In this document: piece by piece, positions 23,672-38,800 of the stretch | Layout: each line of letters starts with the position of its first letter | Position numbering within the stretch: the stretch's first letter is position 1 | DNA from: Hydractinia symbiolongicarpus | Taxonomy: Eukaryota > Cnidaria > Hydrozoa > Anthoathecata > Hydractiniidae | DNA length: 64,000 bases | Direction of reading: 5' to 3' | Assembly: GCF_029227915.1 (NCBI RefSeq) | Contig: NC_079888.1 | Coordinates: 24,346,001-24,410,000 of the forward strand | The notes under the pieces: generated by a model | Seen by the model: only the letters and a program-made list of their open reading frames with translations | What the model was told of the DNA's origin: nothing | The model's database searches: none | Translations under genes and position numbers: made by a program

Positions 23672-26600
23672 GGCTTAGCCCGTACAGTCGAATGTATACA
23701 AAGAAAGTACCCAGGGAGTAAACTCATTTCCCGAACGATTTTTTAAATTTTTTTTTTACCACTAAAACGCATGAGACTTTTAGTTTTCAAAAATGTTTTC
23801 ATTTTTGATGAGACGCTTAATGAAAGAGGTTTAATCGCCGGAAAGCAAAAACCCGCGATTTCCCGTAAGTCCCGGGCTTGGCCCGAATAGTCGAATGTAT
23901 ACAAACAAAGTACCCTGTGAGTAAACTCATTTCCCGAACGATTTTTTAAATTTTTTTTTTACCACTAAAACGCAAGAGACTTTTAGTTTTCAAAAATGTT
24001 TTCATTTTTGATGAGACGCTTAATGAAAGAGGTTTAATCGCCGGAAAACTAAAACCCGCGATTTCCCGTAAGTCCCGGGCTTGGCCCGAATAGTCGAATG
24101 TATACAAAGAAAGTACCCTGTGAGTAAACTCATTTCCAGAACGATTTTTTAAATTATTTTTTCACCACTAAAACGCATAAGACTTGTAGTTTTTAAAAAT
24201 GTTTTCATTTTTGATGAGACGCTGAATAAAAGAAGTTTAATCGCCGGCAAACGAAAACCCGCGATTTCCCGTAAATCCCGGGCTTGGCCCGTATAGTCAA
24301 AAGTATACAAAGAAAGTACCCAGGGAGTAAACTCATTTCCCGAACGATTTTTTAAATTACTTTTTCACCACTAAAACGCATGAGACTTGTAGTTTTCAAG
24401 AATGTTTTCATTTTTGATGAGACGCTGAATAAAAGCAGTTTAATCGCCGGCAAACGAAAACCCGCGATTTCCCGTAAATCCCGGGCTTGGCACGTATAGT
24501 CGAATGTATACAAAGAAAGTACCCTGTGAGTAAATTCATTTCCAGAACGATTTTTTAAATTATTTTTTCACCACTAAAACGCATAAGACTTGTAGTTTTT
24601 AAAAATGTTTTCATTTTTGGTGAGACGCTGAATAAAAGAAGTTTAATCGCCGGCAAACGAAAACCCGCGATTTCCCGTAAATCCCGGCTTGGCCCGTATA
24701 GTCAAAAGTATACAAAGAAAGTACCCAGGGAGTAAACTCATTTTCCGAACGATTTTTTAAATTATTTTTTCACCACTAAAACGCATGAGACTTGTAGTTT
24801 TCAAAGATGTTTTCATTTTTGATGAGACGCTGAATAAAAGAAGTTTAATCGCCGGCAAACGGAAACCCGCGATTTCCCGTAAATCGCGGGCTTGGCACGT
24901 ATAGTCGAATGTATACAAAGAAAGTACCCTGTGAGTAAACTCATTTCCAGAACGATTTTTTAAATTATTTTTTCACTACTAAAACGCATAAGACTTGTAG
25001 TTTTTAAAAATGTTTTCATTTTTGCTGAGACGGTGAATAAAAGAAGTTTAATCGCCGGCAAACGAAAACCTGCGATTTCCCTAAATCCCGGACTCGGCCC
25101 GTGTAGTCAAAAGTATACAAAGAAAGTACCTAGGGAGTAAACTCGTTTCCAGAACGATTTTTTAAATTATTTTTTCACCACTAAAACGCATAAGTCTTGT
25201 AGTTTTTAAAAATGTTTTCATTTTTGCTGAGACGCTGAATAAAAGAAGTTTAATCGCCGGCAAACGAAAACCCGCGATTTCCCGTAAATCCCGGGCTTGG
25301 CCCGTATAGTCAAAAGTATACAAAGAAAGTACCCAGGGAGTAAACTCATTTCCCGAACGATTTTTTATATTATTTTTTTACCACTAAACGCATGAGACTT
25401 GTAGTTTTCAAAAATATTTTCATATTTGATGGGACGCTGAATAAAAGCAGTTTAATCGCCGGCAAACGAAAACCCGCGATTTCCCGTAAATCCCGGGCTT
25501 GGCACGTATAGTCGAATGTATACAAAGAAAGTACCCTGTGAGTAAATTCATTTCCAGAACGATTTTTTAAATTATTTTTTCACCACTAAAACGCATAAGA
25601 CTTGTAGTTTTTAAAAATATTTTCATTTTTGGTGAGACGCTGAATAAAAGAAGTTTAATCGCCGGCAAACGAAAACCCGCGATTTCCCGTAAATCCCGGC
25701 TTGGCCCATATAGTCAAAAGTATACAAAGAAAGTACCCAGGGAGTAAACTCATTTCCAGAACGATTTTTTAAGTTATTTTTTCACCACTAAAACGCATGA
25801 GACTTGTAGTTTTCAAAGATGTTTTCATTTTTAATGAGACGCTGAATAAAAGAAGTTTAATCGCCGGCAAACGGAAACCCGCGATTTCCCGTAAATCGCG
25901 GGCTTGACACGTATAGTCGAATGTATACAAAGAAAGTACCCTGTGAGTAAACTCATTTCCAGAACGATTTTTTAAATTATTTTTTCACTACTAAAACGCA
26001 TAAGACTTGTAGTTTTTAAAAATGTTTTCATTTTTGCTGAGACGCTGAATAAAAGAAGTTTAATCGCCGGCAAACGAAAACCCGCGATTTCCCGTAAATC
26101 CCGGGCTTGGCCCGTATAGTCAAAAGTATACAAAGAAAGTACCCAGGGAGTAAACTCATTTCCCGAACGATTTTTTATATTATTTTTTTACCACTAAACG
26201 CATGAGACTTGTAGTTTTCAAAAATATTTTCATATTTGATGGGACGCTGAATAAAAGCAGTTTAATCGCCGGCAAACGAAAACCCGCGATTTCCCGTAAA
26301 TCCCGGGCTTGGCACGTACAGTCGAATGTATACAAAGAAAGTACCCTGTGAGTAAATTCATTTCCAGAACGATTTTTTAAATTATTTTTTCACCACTAAA
26401 CGCATGAGACTTGTAGTTTTCAAAAATATTTTCATATTTGATGGGACGCTGAATAAAAGCAGTTTAATCGCCGGCAAACGAAAACCCGCGATTTCCCGTA
26501 AATCCCGGGCTTGGCACGTACAGTCGAATGTATACAAAGAAAGTACCCTGTGAGTAAATTCATTTCCAGAACGATTTTTTAAATTATTTTTTCACCACTA

Positions 26601-29600
26601 AAACGCATAAGACTTGTAGTTTTTAAAAATATTTTCATTTTTGGTGAGACGCTGAATAAAAGAAGTTTAATCGCCGGCAAACGAAAACCTACGATTTCCC
26701 TAAATCCCGGACTCGGCCCGTATAGTCAAAAGTATACAAAGAAAGTACCCAGGGAGTAAACTCATTTCCAGAACGATTTTTTAAGTTATTTTTTCACCAC
26801 TAAAACGCATGAGACTTGTAGTTTTTAAAAATGTTTTCATTTTTCATGAGACGCTTAATGAGAGAGGTTTAATCGCCGGCAAACGAAATCCCGCGTTTTC
26901 CCGTAAATCCGGGGCTTAGCCCGTACAGTCGAATGTATACAAAGAAAGTACCCAGGGAGTAAACTCATTTCCCGAACGATTTTTTAATTTTTTTTTTTAC
27001 CACTAAAACGCATGAGACTTTTAATTTTCAAAAATGTTTTCATTTTTGATGAGACGCTTAATGAAAGAAGTTTAATCGCCGGAAAGCAAAAACCCGCGAT
27101 TTCCCGTAAGTCCCGGGCTTGGCCCGAATAGTCGAATGTATACAAAGAAAGTACCCTGTGAGTAAACTCATTTCCAGAACGATTTTTTAAATTATTTTTT
27201 CACCACTAAAACGCATAAGACTTGTAGTTTTTAAAAATGTTTTCATTTTTGATGAGACGCTGAATAAAAGAAGTTTAATCGCCGGCAAACGAAAACCCGC
27301 GATTTCCCGTAAATCCCGGCTTGGCCCGTATAGTCAAAAGTATACAAAGAAAGTACCCAGGGAGTAAACTCATTTCCCGAACGATTTTTTAAATTATTTT
27401 TTCACCACTAAAACGCATGAGACTTGTAGTTTTCAAAGATGTTTTCATTTTTGATGAGACGCTGAATAAAAGAAGTTTAATCGCCGGCAAACGAAAACCC
27501 GCGATTTCCCGTAAATCGCGGGCTTGGCACGTATAGTCGAATGTATACAAAGAAAGTACCCTGTGAGTAAACTCATTTCCAGAACGATTTTTTAAATTAT
27601 TTTTTCACTACTAAAACGCATAAGACTTGTAGTTTTTAAAAATGTTTTCATTTTTGATGAGACGGTGAATAAAAGAAGTTTAATCGCCGGCAAACGAAAA
27701 CCCGCGATTTCCCGTAAATCCCGGCTTGGCCCGTATAGTTCAAAGTATACAAAGAAAGTACCCAGGGAGTAAACTCATTTCCCGAACGATTTTTTGAAAT
27801 ATTTTTTCACCACTAAAACGCATGAGACTTGTAGTTTTCAAATATGTTTTCATTTTTGATGAGACGCTGAATAAAAGCAGTTTAATCGCCGGCAAACGAA
27901 AACCTGCGATTTCCCTAAATCCCGGACTCGGCCCGTATAGTCAAAAGTATACAAAGAAAGTACCTAGGGAGTAAACTCGTTTCCAGAACGATTTTTTAAA
28001 TTATTTTTTCACCACTAAAACGCATGAGACTTGTAGTTTTTAAAAATGTTTTCATTTTTGATGAGACGCTGAATAAAAGAAGTTTAATCGCCGGCAAACG
28101 AAAACCCGCGATTTCCGGTAAATCCCGGGCTTGGCCCGTATAGTCAAAAGTATATAAAGAAAGTACCCAAGGAGTAAACTCATTTCCCGAACGATTTTTT
28201 ATATTATTTTTTTACCACTAAACGCATGAGACTTGTAGTTTTCAAAAATATTTTCATATTTGATGGGACGCTGAATAAAAAAATTTTAATCGCCGGCAAA
28301 CGAAAATCCGCGATTTCCCGTAAATCCGGACTCGGCCCGTATAGTCAAAAGTATACAAAGAAAGTACCCAGGGAGTAAACTCATTTCCCGAACGATTTTT
28401 TAAATTATTTTTTCACCACTAAAACGCATGAGACTTGTAGTTTTCAAAAATGTTTTCATTTTTGATGAGACGCTGAATAAAAGCAGTTTAATCGCTGGCA
28501 AACGAAAACCTGCGATTTCCCTAAATCCCGGACTCGGCCCGTATAGTCAAAAGTATACAAAGAAAGTACCTAGGGAGTAAACTCATTTCCAGAACGATTT
28601 TTTAAATTATTTTTTCACCACTAAAACGCATAAGACTTGTAGTTTTTAAAAATGTTTTCATTTTTGATGAGACGCTGATTAAAAGAAGTTTAATCGCCGG
28701 CAAACGAAAACCCGCGATTTCCCGTAAATCCCGGCTTGGCCCGTATAGTCAAAAGTATACAAAGAAAGTACCCAGGAAGTAAACTCATTTCCCGAACGAT
28801 TTTTTAAATTATTTTTTCATCACTAAAACGCATGAGACTTGTAGTTTTCAAAGATGTTTTCATTTTTGATGAGACGCTGAATAAAAGAAGTTTAATCGCC
28901 GGCAAACGGAAACCCGCGATTTCCCGTAAATCGCGGGCTTGGCACGTATAGTCGAATGTATACAAAGAAAGTACCCTGTGAGTAAACTCATTTCCAGAAC
29001 AATTTTTTAAATTATTTTTTCACTACTAAAACGCATAAGACTTGTAGTTTTTAAAAATGTTTTCATTTTTGCTGAGACGGTGAATAAAAGAAGTTTAATC
29101 GCCGGCAAACGAAAACCTGCGATTTCCCTAAATCCCGGACTCGGCCCGTGTAGTCGAAAGTATACAAAGAAAGTACCTAGGGAGTAAACTCGTTTCCAGA
29201 ACGATTTTTTAAATTATTTTTTCACCACTAAAACGCATAAGTCTTGTAGTTTTTAAAAATGTTTTCATTTTTGCTGAGACGCTGAATAAAAGAAGTTTAA
29301 TCGCCGGCAAACGAAAACCCGCGATTTCCCGTAAATCCCGGGCTTGGCCCGTATAGTCAAAAGTATACAAAGAAAGTACCCAGGGAGTAAACTCATTTCC
29401 CGAACGATTTTTTATATTATTTTTTATCACTAAACGCATGAGACTTGTAGTTTTTAAAAATATTTTCATATTTGATGGGACGCTGAATAAAAGCAGTTTA
29501 ATCGCCGGCAAACGAAAACCCGCGATTTCCCGTAAATCCCGGCTTGGCACGTATAGTCGAATGTATACAAAGAAAGTACCCTGTGAGTAAATTCATTTCC

Positions 29601-32000
29601 AGAACGATTTTTTAAATTATTTTTTCACCACTAAAACGCATAAGACTTGTAGTTTTTAAAAATATTTTCATTTTTGGTGAGACGCTGAATAAAAGAAGTT
29701 TAATCGCCGGCAAACGAAAACCCGCGATTTCCCGTAAATCCCGGCTTGGCCCATATAGTCAAAAGTATACAAAGAAAGTACCCAGGGAGTAAAGTCATTT
29801 TCCGAACGATTTTTTAAATTATTTTTTCACCACTAAAACGCATGAGACTTGTAGTTTTCAAAAATGTTTTCATTTTTGATGAGACGCTGAATAAAAGCAG
29901 TTTAATCGCCGGCAAACAAAAACCTACGATTTCCCTAAATCCCGGACTCGGCCCGTATAGTCAAAAGTATACAAAGAAAGTACCCAGGGAGTAAACTCAT
30001 TTCCAGAACGATTTTTTAAGTTATTTTTTCACCACTAAAACGCATGAGACTTGTAGTTTTCAAAAATGTTTTCATTTTTCATGAGACGCTTAATGAGAGA
30101 GGTTTAATCGCCGGCAAACGAAGTCCCGCGTTTTCCCGTAAATCCGGGGCTTAGCCCGTACAGTCGAATGTATACAAAGAAAGTACCCAGGGAGTAAACT
30201 CATTTCCCGAACGATTTTTTATATTTTTTTTTTACCACTAAAACGCATGAGACTTTTAGTTTTCAAAAATGTTTTCATTTTTGATGAGACGCTTAATGAA
30301 AGAGGTTTAATCGCCGGAAAGCAAAAACCCGCGATTTCCCGTAAGTCCCGGGCTTGGCCCGAATAGTCGAATGTATACAAAGAAAGTACCCTGTGATTAA
30401 ACTCATTTCCAGAACGATTTTTTAAATTATTTTTTCACCACTAAAACGCATAAGACTTGTAGTTTTTAAAAATGTTTTCATTTTTGATGAGACGCTGAAT
30501 AAAAGAAGTTTAATCGCCGGCAAACGAAAACCCGCGATTTCCCTTAAATCCCGGCTTGGCCCGTATAGTCAAAAGTATACAAAGAAAGTACCCAGGGAGT
30601 AAACTCATTTCCCGAACGATTTTTTAAATTATTTTTTCACCACTAAAACGCATGAGACTTGTAGTTTTCAAAGATGTTTTCATTTTTGATGAGACGCTGA
30701 ATAAAAGAAGTTTAATCGCCGGCAAACGAAAACCCGCGATTTCCCGTAAATCGGGGGCTTGGCACGTATAGTCGAATGTATACAAAGAAAGTACCCTGTG
30801 AGTAAACTCATTTCCAGAACGATTTTTTAAATTATTTTTTCACTACTAAAACGCATAAGACTTGTAGTTTTTAAAAATGTTTTCATTTTTGATGAGACGG
30901 TGAATAAAAGAAGTTTAATCGCCGGCAAACGAAAACCCGCGATTTCCCGTAAATCCCGGCTTGGCCCGTATAGTTCAAAGTATACAAAGAAAGTACCCAG
31001 GGAGTAAACTCCTTTCCTGAACGATTTTTTGAAATATTTTTTCACCACTAAAACGCATGAGACTTTTAGTTTTCAAATATGTTTTCATTTTTGATGAGAC
31101 GCTGAATAAAAGCAGTTTAATCGCCGGCAAACGAAAACCTGCGATTTCCTTAAATCCCGGACTCGGCCCGTATAGTCAAAAGTATACAAAGAAAGTACCT
31201 AGGGAGTAAACTCGTTTCCAGAACGATTTTTTAAATTATTTTTTCACCACTAAAACGCATGAGACTTGTAGTTTTTAAAAATGTTTTCATTTTTGATGAG
31301 ACGCTGAATAAAAGAAGTTTAATAGCCGGCAAACGAAAACCCGCGATTTCCCGTAAATCCCGGGCTTGGCCCGTATAGTCAAAAGTATACAAAGAAAGTA
31401 CCCAGGGAGTAAACTCATTTCCCGAACGATTTTTTATATTATTTTTTTACCACTAAACGCATGAGACTTGTAGTTTTCAAAAATATTTTCATATTTGATG
31501 GGACGCTGAATAAAAAAATTTTAATCGCCGGCAAACGAAAATCCGCGATTTCCCGTAAATCCGGACTCGGCCCGTATAGTCAAAAGTATACAAAGAAAGT
31601 ACCCAGGGAGTAAACTCATTTCCCGAACGATTTTTTAAATTATTTTTTCACCACTAAAACGCATGAGACTTGTAGTTTTCAAAAATGTTTTCATTTTTGA
31701 TGAGACGCTGAATAAAAGCAGTTTAATCGCCGGCAAACGAAAACCTGCGATTTCCCTAAATCCCGGACTCGGCCCGTATAGTCAAAAGTATACAAAGAAA
31801 GTACCTAGGGAGTAAACTCATTTCCAGAACGATTTTTTAAATTATTTTTTCACCACTAAAACGCATAAGACTTGTAGTTTTTAAAAATGTTTTCATTTTT
31901 GATGAGACGCTGATTAAAAGAAGTTTAATCGCCGGCAAACGAAAACCCGCGATTTCCCGTAAATCCCGGCTTGGCCCGTATAGTCAAAAGTATACAAAGA
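23671..32000 (+). repeat. Higher-order repeat zone D (about 3.24 kb, 16 monomers)
   Basis: The rare cttagcccgtacag variant occurs at 23674, 26915 and 30150, offsets of 3241 and 3235 bp. A gggacgctgaataaaaaaat variant follows at 28265 and 31500, again offset by 3235. Shorter local duplications lie inside. One is about 809 bp, tagged by tatattatttttttacc near 25.37 and 26.18 kb. Another is a 202-bp tandem duplication, tagged by ggcacgtaca at 26311 and 26513. Confidence 0.83.
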
Positions 32001-35000
32001 AAGTACCCAGGGAGTAAACTCATTTCCCGAACGATTTTTTAAATTATTTTTTCACCACTAGAACGCATGAGACTTGTAGTTTTCAAAAATGTTTTCATTT
32101 TTGATGAGACGCTGAATAAAAGAAGTTTAATCGCCGGCAAACGAAAACCCGCCATTTCCCGTAAATCCCGGGCTTGGCACGTATAGTAGAATGTATACAA
32201 AGAAAGTACCCTGTGAGTAAACTCATTTCCAGAACGATTTTTTAAGTTATTTTTTCACTACTAAAACGCATAAGACTTGTAGTTTTTAAAAATGTTTTCA
32301 TTTTTGATGAGACGGTGAATAAAAGAAGTTTAATCGCCGGCAAACGAAAACCCGCGATTTCCCGTAAATCCCGGACTTGGCACGTATAGTCGAATGCATA
32401 CAAAGAAAGTACCCTGTGAGTAAACTCATTTCAAGAACGATTTTTTAATTTATTTTTTCACCACTAAAACGCATGAGACTTGTAGTTTTCAAAAATGTTT
32501 TCATTTTTAATGAGACGCTGAATAAAAGCAGTTTAATCGCCGGCAAACGAAAACCTGCGATTTCCCTAAATCCCGGACTCGGCCCGTATAGTCAAAAGTA
32601 TACAAAGAAAGTACCCAGGGAGTAAACTCATTTCCCGAACGATTTTTTAAATTATTTTTTCACCACTAAAACGCATGAGACTTGTAGTTTTCAAAAATGT
32701 TTTCATTTTTGATGAGACGCTGAATAAAAGCAGTTTAATCGCCGGCAAACGAAAACCTGCGATTTTCCTAAATCCCGGACACGGCCCGTATAGTCAAAAG
32801 TATACAAAGAAAGTACCCAGGGAGTAAACTCATTTCCCGAACGATTTTTTAAATTATTTTTTCACCACTAAAACGCATGAGACTTGTAGTTTTCAAAAAT
32901 GTTTTCATTTTTGATGAGACGCTGAATAAAAGAAGTTTAGTCGCCGGCAAACGAAAACCTGCGATTTCCCTAAATCCCGGACTCGGCCCGTATAGTCAAA
33001 AGTATACAAAGAAAGTACCTAGGGAGTAAACTCATTTCCAGAACGATTTTTTAAATTATTTTTTCACCACTAAAACGCATAAGACTTGTAGTTTTTAAAA
33101 ATGTTTTCATTTTTGATGAGACGCTGATTAAAAGAAGTTTAATCGCCAGCAAACGAAAACCCGCGATTTCCCGTAAATCCCGGCTTGGCCCGTATAGTCA
33201 AAAGTATGCAAAGAAAGTACCCAGGGAGTAAACTCATTTCCCGAACGATTTTTTAAATTATTTTTTCACCACTAAAACGCATGAGACTTGTAGTTTTCAA
33301 ATATGTTTTCATTTTTGATTAGACGCTGAATGAAAGCAGTTTAATCGCCGGCAAACGAAAACCTGCGATTTCTCTAAATCCCAGACTCGGCCCGTATAGT
33401 CAAAAGTATACAAAGAAAGTACCCAGGGAGTAAACTCATTTCCCGAACGATTTTTTAAATTATTTTTTCACCACTAAAACGCATGAGACTTGTAGTTTTC
33501 AAAAATGTTTTCATTTTTGATGAGACGCTGAATAAAAGAAGTTTAATCGCCGGCAAACGAAAACCTGCGATTTCCCTAAATCCCGGACTCGGCCCGTATA
33601 GTCAAAAGTATACAAAGAAAGTACCTAGGGAGTAAACTCATTTCCAGAACGATTTTTTAAATTATTTTTTCACCACTAAAACGCATAAGACTTGTAGTTT
33701 TTAAAAATGTTTTCATTTTTGATGAGACGCTGATTAAAAGAAGTTTAATCGCCGGCAAACGAAAACCCGCGATATCTTGTAAATCCCGGCTTAGCCCGTA
33801 TAGTCAAAAGTATACAAAGAAAGTACCCAGGGGGTAAACTCATTTCCTGAACGATTTTTTAAATTATTTTTTCACCACTAAAACGCATGAGACTTGTAGT
33901 TTTCAAAAATGTTTTCATTTTTGATGAGACGCTGATTAAAAGAAGTTTAATCGCCGGCAAACGAAAAACCGCGATTTCCCGTAAATCCCGGCTTGGCCCG
34001 TATAGTTCAAAGTATACAAAGAAACTACCCAGGAAGTAAACTCATTTCCCGAACGATTTTTTAAATTATTTTTTCACCACTAAAACGCATGAGACTTGTA
34101 GTTTTCAAAAATTTTTTCATTTTTGATGAGACGCTGAATAAAAGAAGTTTAATCGCCGGCAAACGAAAACTCGCGATTTCCCGTAAATCCCGGGCTTGGC
34201 ACGTATAGTCGAATGTATACAAAGAAAGTACCCTGTGAGTAAACTCATTTCCAGAACGATTTTTTAAATTATTTTTTCACCACTAAAACGCATAAGACTT
34301 GTAGTTTTTAAAAATGTTTTCATTTTTGATGAGACGCTGATTAAAAGAAGTTTAATCGCCGGCAAACGAAAACCCGCGATTTCCCGTAAATCCTGGCTTG
34401 GCCCGTATAGTCAAAAGTATACAAAGAAAGTACCCAGGGAGTAAACTCATTTCCCGAACGATTTTTTAAATTATTTTTTCACCACTAAAACGCATGAGAC
34501 TTGTAGTTTTCAAAAATGTTTTCATTTTTGATGGGACGCTGAATAAAAGAAGTTTAATCGCCGGCAAACGAAAACCCGCGATTTCCCGTAAATCCCGGGC
34601 TTGGCACGTATAGTCGAGTGTATACAAAGAAAGTACCCTGTGAGTAAACTCATTTCCAGAACGATTTTTTAAGTTATTTTTTCACTACTAAAACGCATAA
34701 GACTTGTAGTTTTTAAAAATGTTTTCATTTTTGATGAGACGGTGAATAAAAGAAGTTTAATCGCCGGCAAACGAAAACCCGCGATTTCCCGTAAATCCCG
34801 GCTTGGCCCGTATAGTTCAAAGTATACAAAGAAAGTACCCAGGGAGTAAACTCATTTCCCGAACGATTTTTTAAATTATTTTTTCACCACTAAAACGCAT
34901 GAGACTTGTAGTTTTCAAATATGTTTTCATTTTTGATGAGACGCTGAATAAAAGCAGTTTAATCGCCGGCAAACGAAAACCTGCGATTTCCCTAAATCCC

Positions 35001-35870
35001 GGACTCGGCCCTTATAGTCAAAAGTATACAAAGAAAGTACCCAGGGAGTAAACTCATTTCCCGAACGATTTTTTAAATTATTTTTTCACCACTAAAACGC
35101 ATGAGAATTGTAGTTTTCAAAAATGTTTTCATTTTTGATGAGACGCTGAGTAAAAGCAGTTTAATCGCCGGCAAACGAAAACCTGCGATTTCCCTAAATC
35201 CCGGACTCGGCCCGTATAGTCAAAAGTATACAAAGAAAGTACCTAGGGAGTAAACTCATTTCCAGAACGATTTTTTAAATTATTTTTTCACCACTAAAAC
35301 GCATAAGACTTGTAGTTTTTAAAAATGTTTTCATATTTGATGGGACGCTGAATAAAAAAAGTTTAATCGCCGGCAAACGAAAATCCGCGATTTCCCGTAA
35401 ATCCCGGACTCGGCCCGTATAGTCAAAAGTATACAAAGAAAGTACCCAGGGAGTAAACTCATTTCCCGAACGATTTTTTAAATTATTTTTTCACCACTAA
35501 AACGCATGATACTTGTAGTTTTCAAAAATGTTTTCATTTTTGATGAGACGCTGAATAAAAGCAGTTTAATCGCCGGCAAACGAAAACCTGCGATTTCCCT
35601 AAATCCCGGACTCGGCCCGATAGTCAAAAGTATACAAAGAAAGTACCTAGGGAGTAAACTCATTTCCAGAACGATTTTTTAAATTATTTTTTCACCACTA
35701 AAACGCATATGACTTGTAGTTTTTAAAAATTTTTTCATTTTTGATGAGACGCTTAATGAAAGAGGTTTAATCGCCGGAAAACAAAAACCCGCGATTTCCC
35801 GTAAATCCCGGGCTTGGCCCGTATAGTCAAAAGTATACAAAGAAAGTACCCAGGGAGTAAACTCATTTCC
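32000..35870 (+). repeat. Satellite monomers without a clear long higher-order unit
   Basis: Monomers here alternate between the acctgcgatttccctaaatc/actcggcccg type and the cggcttggcccg or gggcttggcacg types. I could not define one clean higher-order period by eye. No other sequence interrupts the array. Confidence 0.7.
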
Positions 35871-38800
35871 CAAACGATTTTTTAAATTATTATTTCACCA
35901 CTAAAACGCATGAGACTTGTATTTTTCAAGAATGTTTTCATTTTTGATGAGACGCTGAATAAAAGCAGGTTAATCGCCGGCAAACGAAAACCTGCGATTT
36001 CCCGTAAATCCCGGAGTCGGCCCGTATAGTCAAAAGTATACAAAGAAAGTTCCCAGGGAGTAAACTCATTTCCAGAAGGATTTTTTGAATTATTTTTTCA
36101 CCACTAAAACGCATAAGACTTGTAGTTTTTAAAAATGTTTTCATTTTTGATGAGACGCTGAATAAAAGAAGTTTAATCGCCGGCAAACGAAAACCCGCGA
36201 TTTCCCGTAAATCCCGGGCTTGGCCCGTATAGTCAAAAGTATACAACGAAAGTACCCAGGGAGTAAACTCATTTCCCGAACGATTTTTTAAATTACTTTT
36301 TCACCACTAAAACGCATGAGACTTGTAGTTTTTAAAAATGTTTTCATTTTTGATGAGACGCTGAATAATAGAAGTTTAATCGCCGGCAAACGAGAACCCG
36401 CGATTTCCCGTAAATCCCGGACTCGGCCCGTATAGTTAAAAGTATACAAGGAAAGCACCCAGTGAGTAAACTCATTTCCCGAACGAATTTTTAAATTATT
36501 TTTTCACCACTAAAACGTATGAGACTTGTAGTTTTCAAAAATGTTTTCATTTTTGATGAGACGCTGAGTAAAAGAAGTTTAATCGCCGGCAAACGAAAAC
36601 CTGCGATTTCCCGTAAATCCTGGATTCGGCCCGTATAGTCAAAAGTATACAAAGAAAGTACCCAGGGTGTAAACTCATTTCCCGAACGATTTTTTAAATT
36701 ATTTTTTCACCACTAAAACGCATGAGACTTGTAGTTTTCAAAAATGTTTTCATTTTTGATGAGACGCTGAATAAAAGAAGTTTAATCGCCGGCAAACGAA
36801 AACCTGCAATTTCCCGTAAATCCCGTACTCGGCCCGTATAGTCAAAAGTATACAAAGAAAGTACCCAGGGAGTAAACTCAATTCCCAAACGATTTTTTAA
36901 ATTAGTATTTCACCACTAAAGCCCATGAGACTTGTAGTTTTTAAAAATGTTTTCATTTTTGATGAGACGCTGAATAAAAGAAGTTTAATCGCCGGCAAAC
37001 GAAAAGCCGCAATTTCCCGTAAATCCCGGTCTCGGCCCGTATAGTCAAAAGTATACAAGGAAAGTACCCAGCGAGTAAACTCATTTCCCTAACGAATTTT
37101 TAAATTATTTCTTCACCACTAAAACGCATATGACTTGTAGTTTTCAAAAATGTTTTCATTTTTGATGAGACGCTGAATAAAAGAAGTTTAATCGCCGGCA
37201 AACGAAAACCTGCGATTTCCCGTAAATCCCGGACTCGGCCCGTATAGTCAAAAGTATACAAAGAGAGTACCCAGGGTGTAAACTCATTTCCCGAACGATT
37301 TTTTAAATTATTTTTTCACCACTAAAACGCATGAGACTTGTAGTTTTCAAAAATGTTTTCATTTTTGATGAGACGCTGAATAAAAGAAGATTAATCGCCT
37401 GCAAACGAAAACCTGCGATTTCCCGTAAATCCCGGACTCGGCCCGTATAGTCAAAAGTATACAAAGAAAGTACCCAGGGAGTAAACTCATTTCCCAATCG
37501 ATTTTTTAAATTATTATTTCACCACTAAAACGCATAAGACTTGTAGTTTTTAAAAATGTTTTCATTTTTGATGAGACGCTGAATAAAAGAAGTTTAATCG
37601 CCGGCAAACGAAAACCCGCGATTTCCCGTAAATCCTGGTCTCGGCCCGTATAGTCAAAAGTATACAAGGAAAGTACCCAGCGAGTAAACTCATTTCCCTA
37701 ACGAATTTTTAAATTATTTCTTCACCACTAAAACGCATATGACTTGTAGTTTTCAAAAATGTTTTCATTTTTGATGAGACGCTGAATAAAAGAAGTTTAA
37801 TCGCCGGCAAACGAAAACCTGCGATTTCCCGTAAATCCCGGACTCGGCCCGTATAGTCAAAAGTATACAAAGAGAGTACCCAGGGTGTAAACTCATTTCC
37901 CGAACGATTTTTTAAATTATTTTTTCACCACTAAAACGCATGAGACTTGTAGTTTTCAAAAATGTTTTCATTTTTGATGAGACGCTGAATAAAAGAAGAT
38001 TAATCGCCTGCAAACGAAAACCTGCGATTTCCCGTAAATCCCGGACTCGGCCCGTATAGTCAAAAGTATACAAAGAAAGTACCCAGGGAGTAAACTCATT
38101 TCCCAATCGATTTTTTAAATTATTATTTCACTACTAAAACGCATAAGACTTGTAGTTTTTAAAAATGTTTTCATTTTTGATGAGACGCTGAATAAAAGAA
38201 GTTTAATCGCCGGCAAACGAAAACCCGCGATTTCCCGTAAATCCCGGGCTTGGCCCGTATAGTCAAAAGTATACAAAGAAAGTACCCAGGGAGTAAACTC
38301 ATTTCCAGAACAATTTTTTGAATTATTTTTTCACCACTAAAACGCATAAGACTTGTAGTTTTTAAAAATGTTTTCATTTTTGATGAGACGCTGAATAAAA
38401 GAAGTTTAATCGCCGGCAAACGAAAACCCGCGATTTCCCGTAAATCCCGGACTCGGCCCGTATAGTTAAAAGTATACAAGGAAAGCACCCAGTGAGTAAA
38501 CTCATTTCCTGAACGAATTTTTAAATTATTTTTTCACCACTAAAACGTATGAGACTTGTAGTTTTCAAAAATGTTTTCATTTTTGATGAGACGCTGAGTA
38601 AAAGAAGTTTAATCGCCGGCAAACGAAAACCTGCGATTTCCCGTAAATCCTGGATTCGGCCCGTACAGTCAAAAGTATACAAAGAAAGTACCCAGGGTGT
38701 AAACTCATTTCCCGAACGATTTTTTAAATTATTTTTTCACCACTAAAACGCATGAGACTTGTAGTTTTCAAAAATGTTTTCATTTTTGATGAGACGCTGA

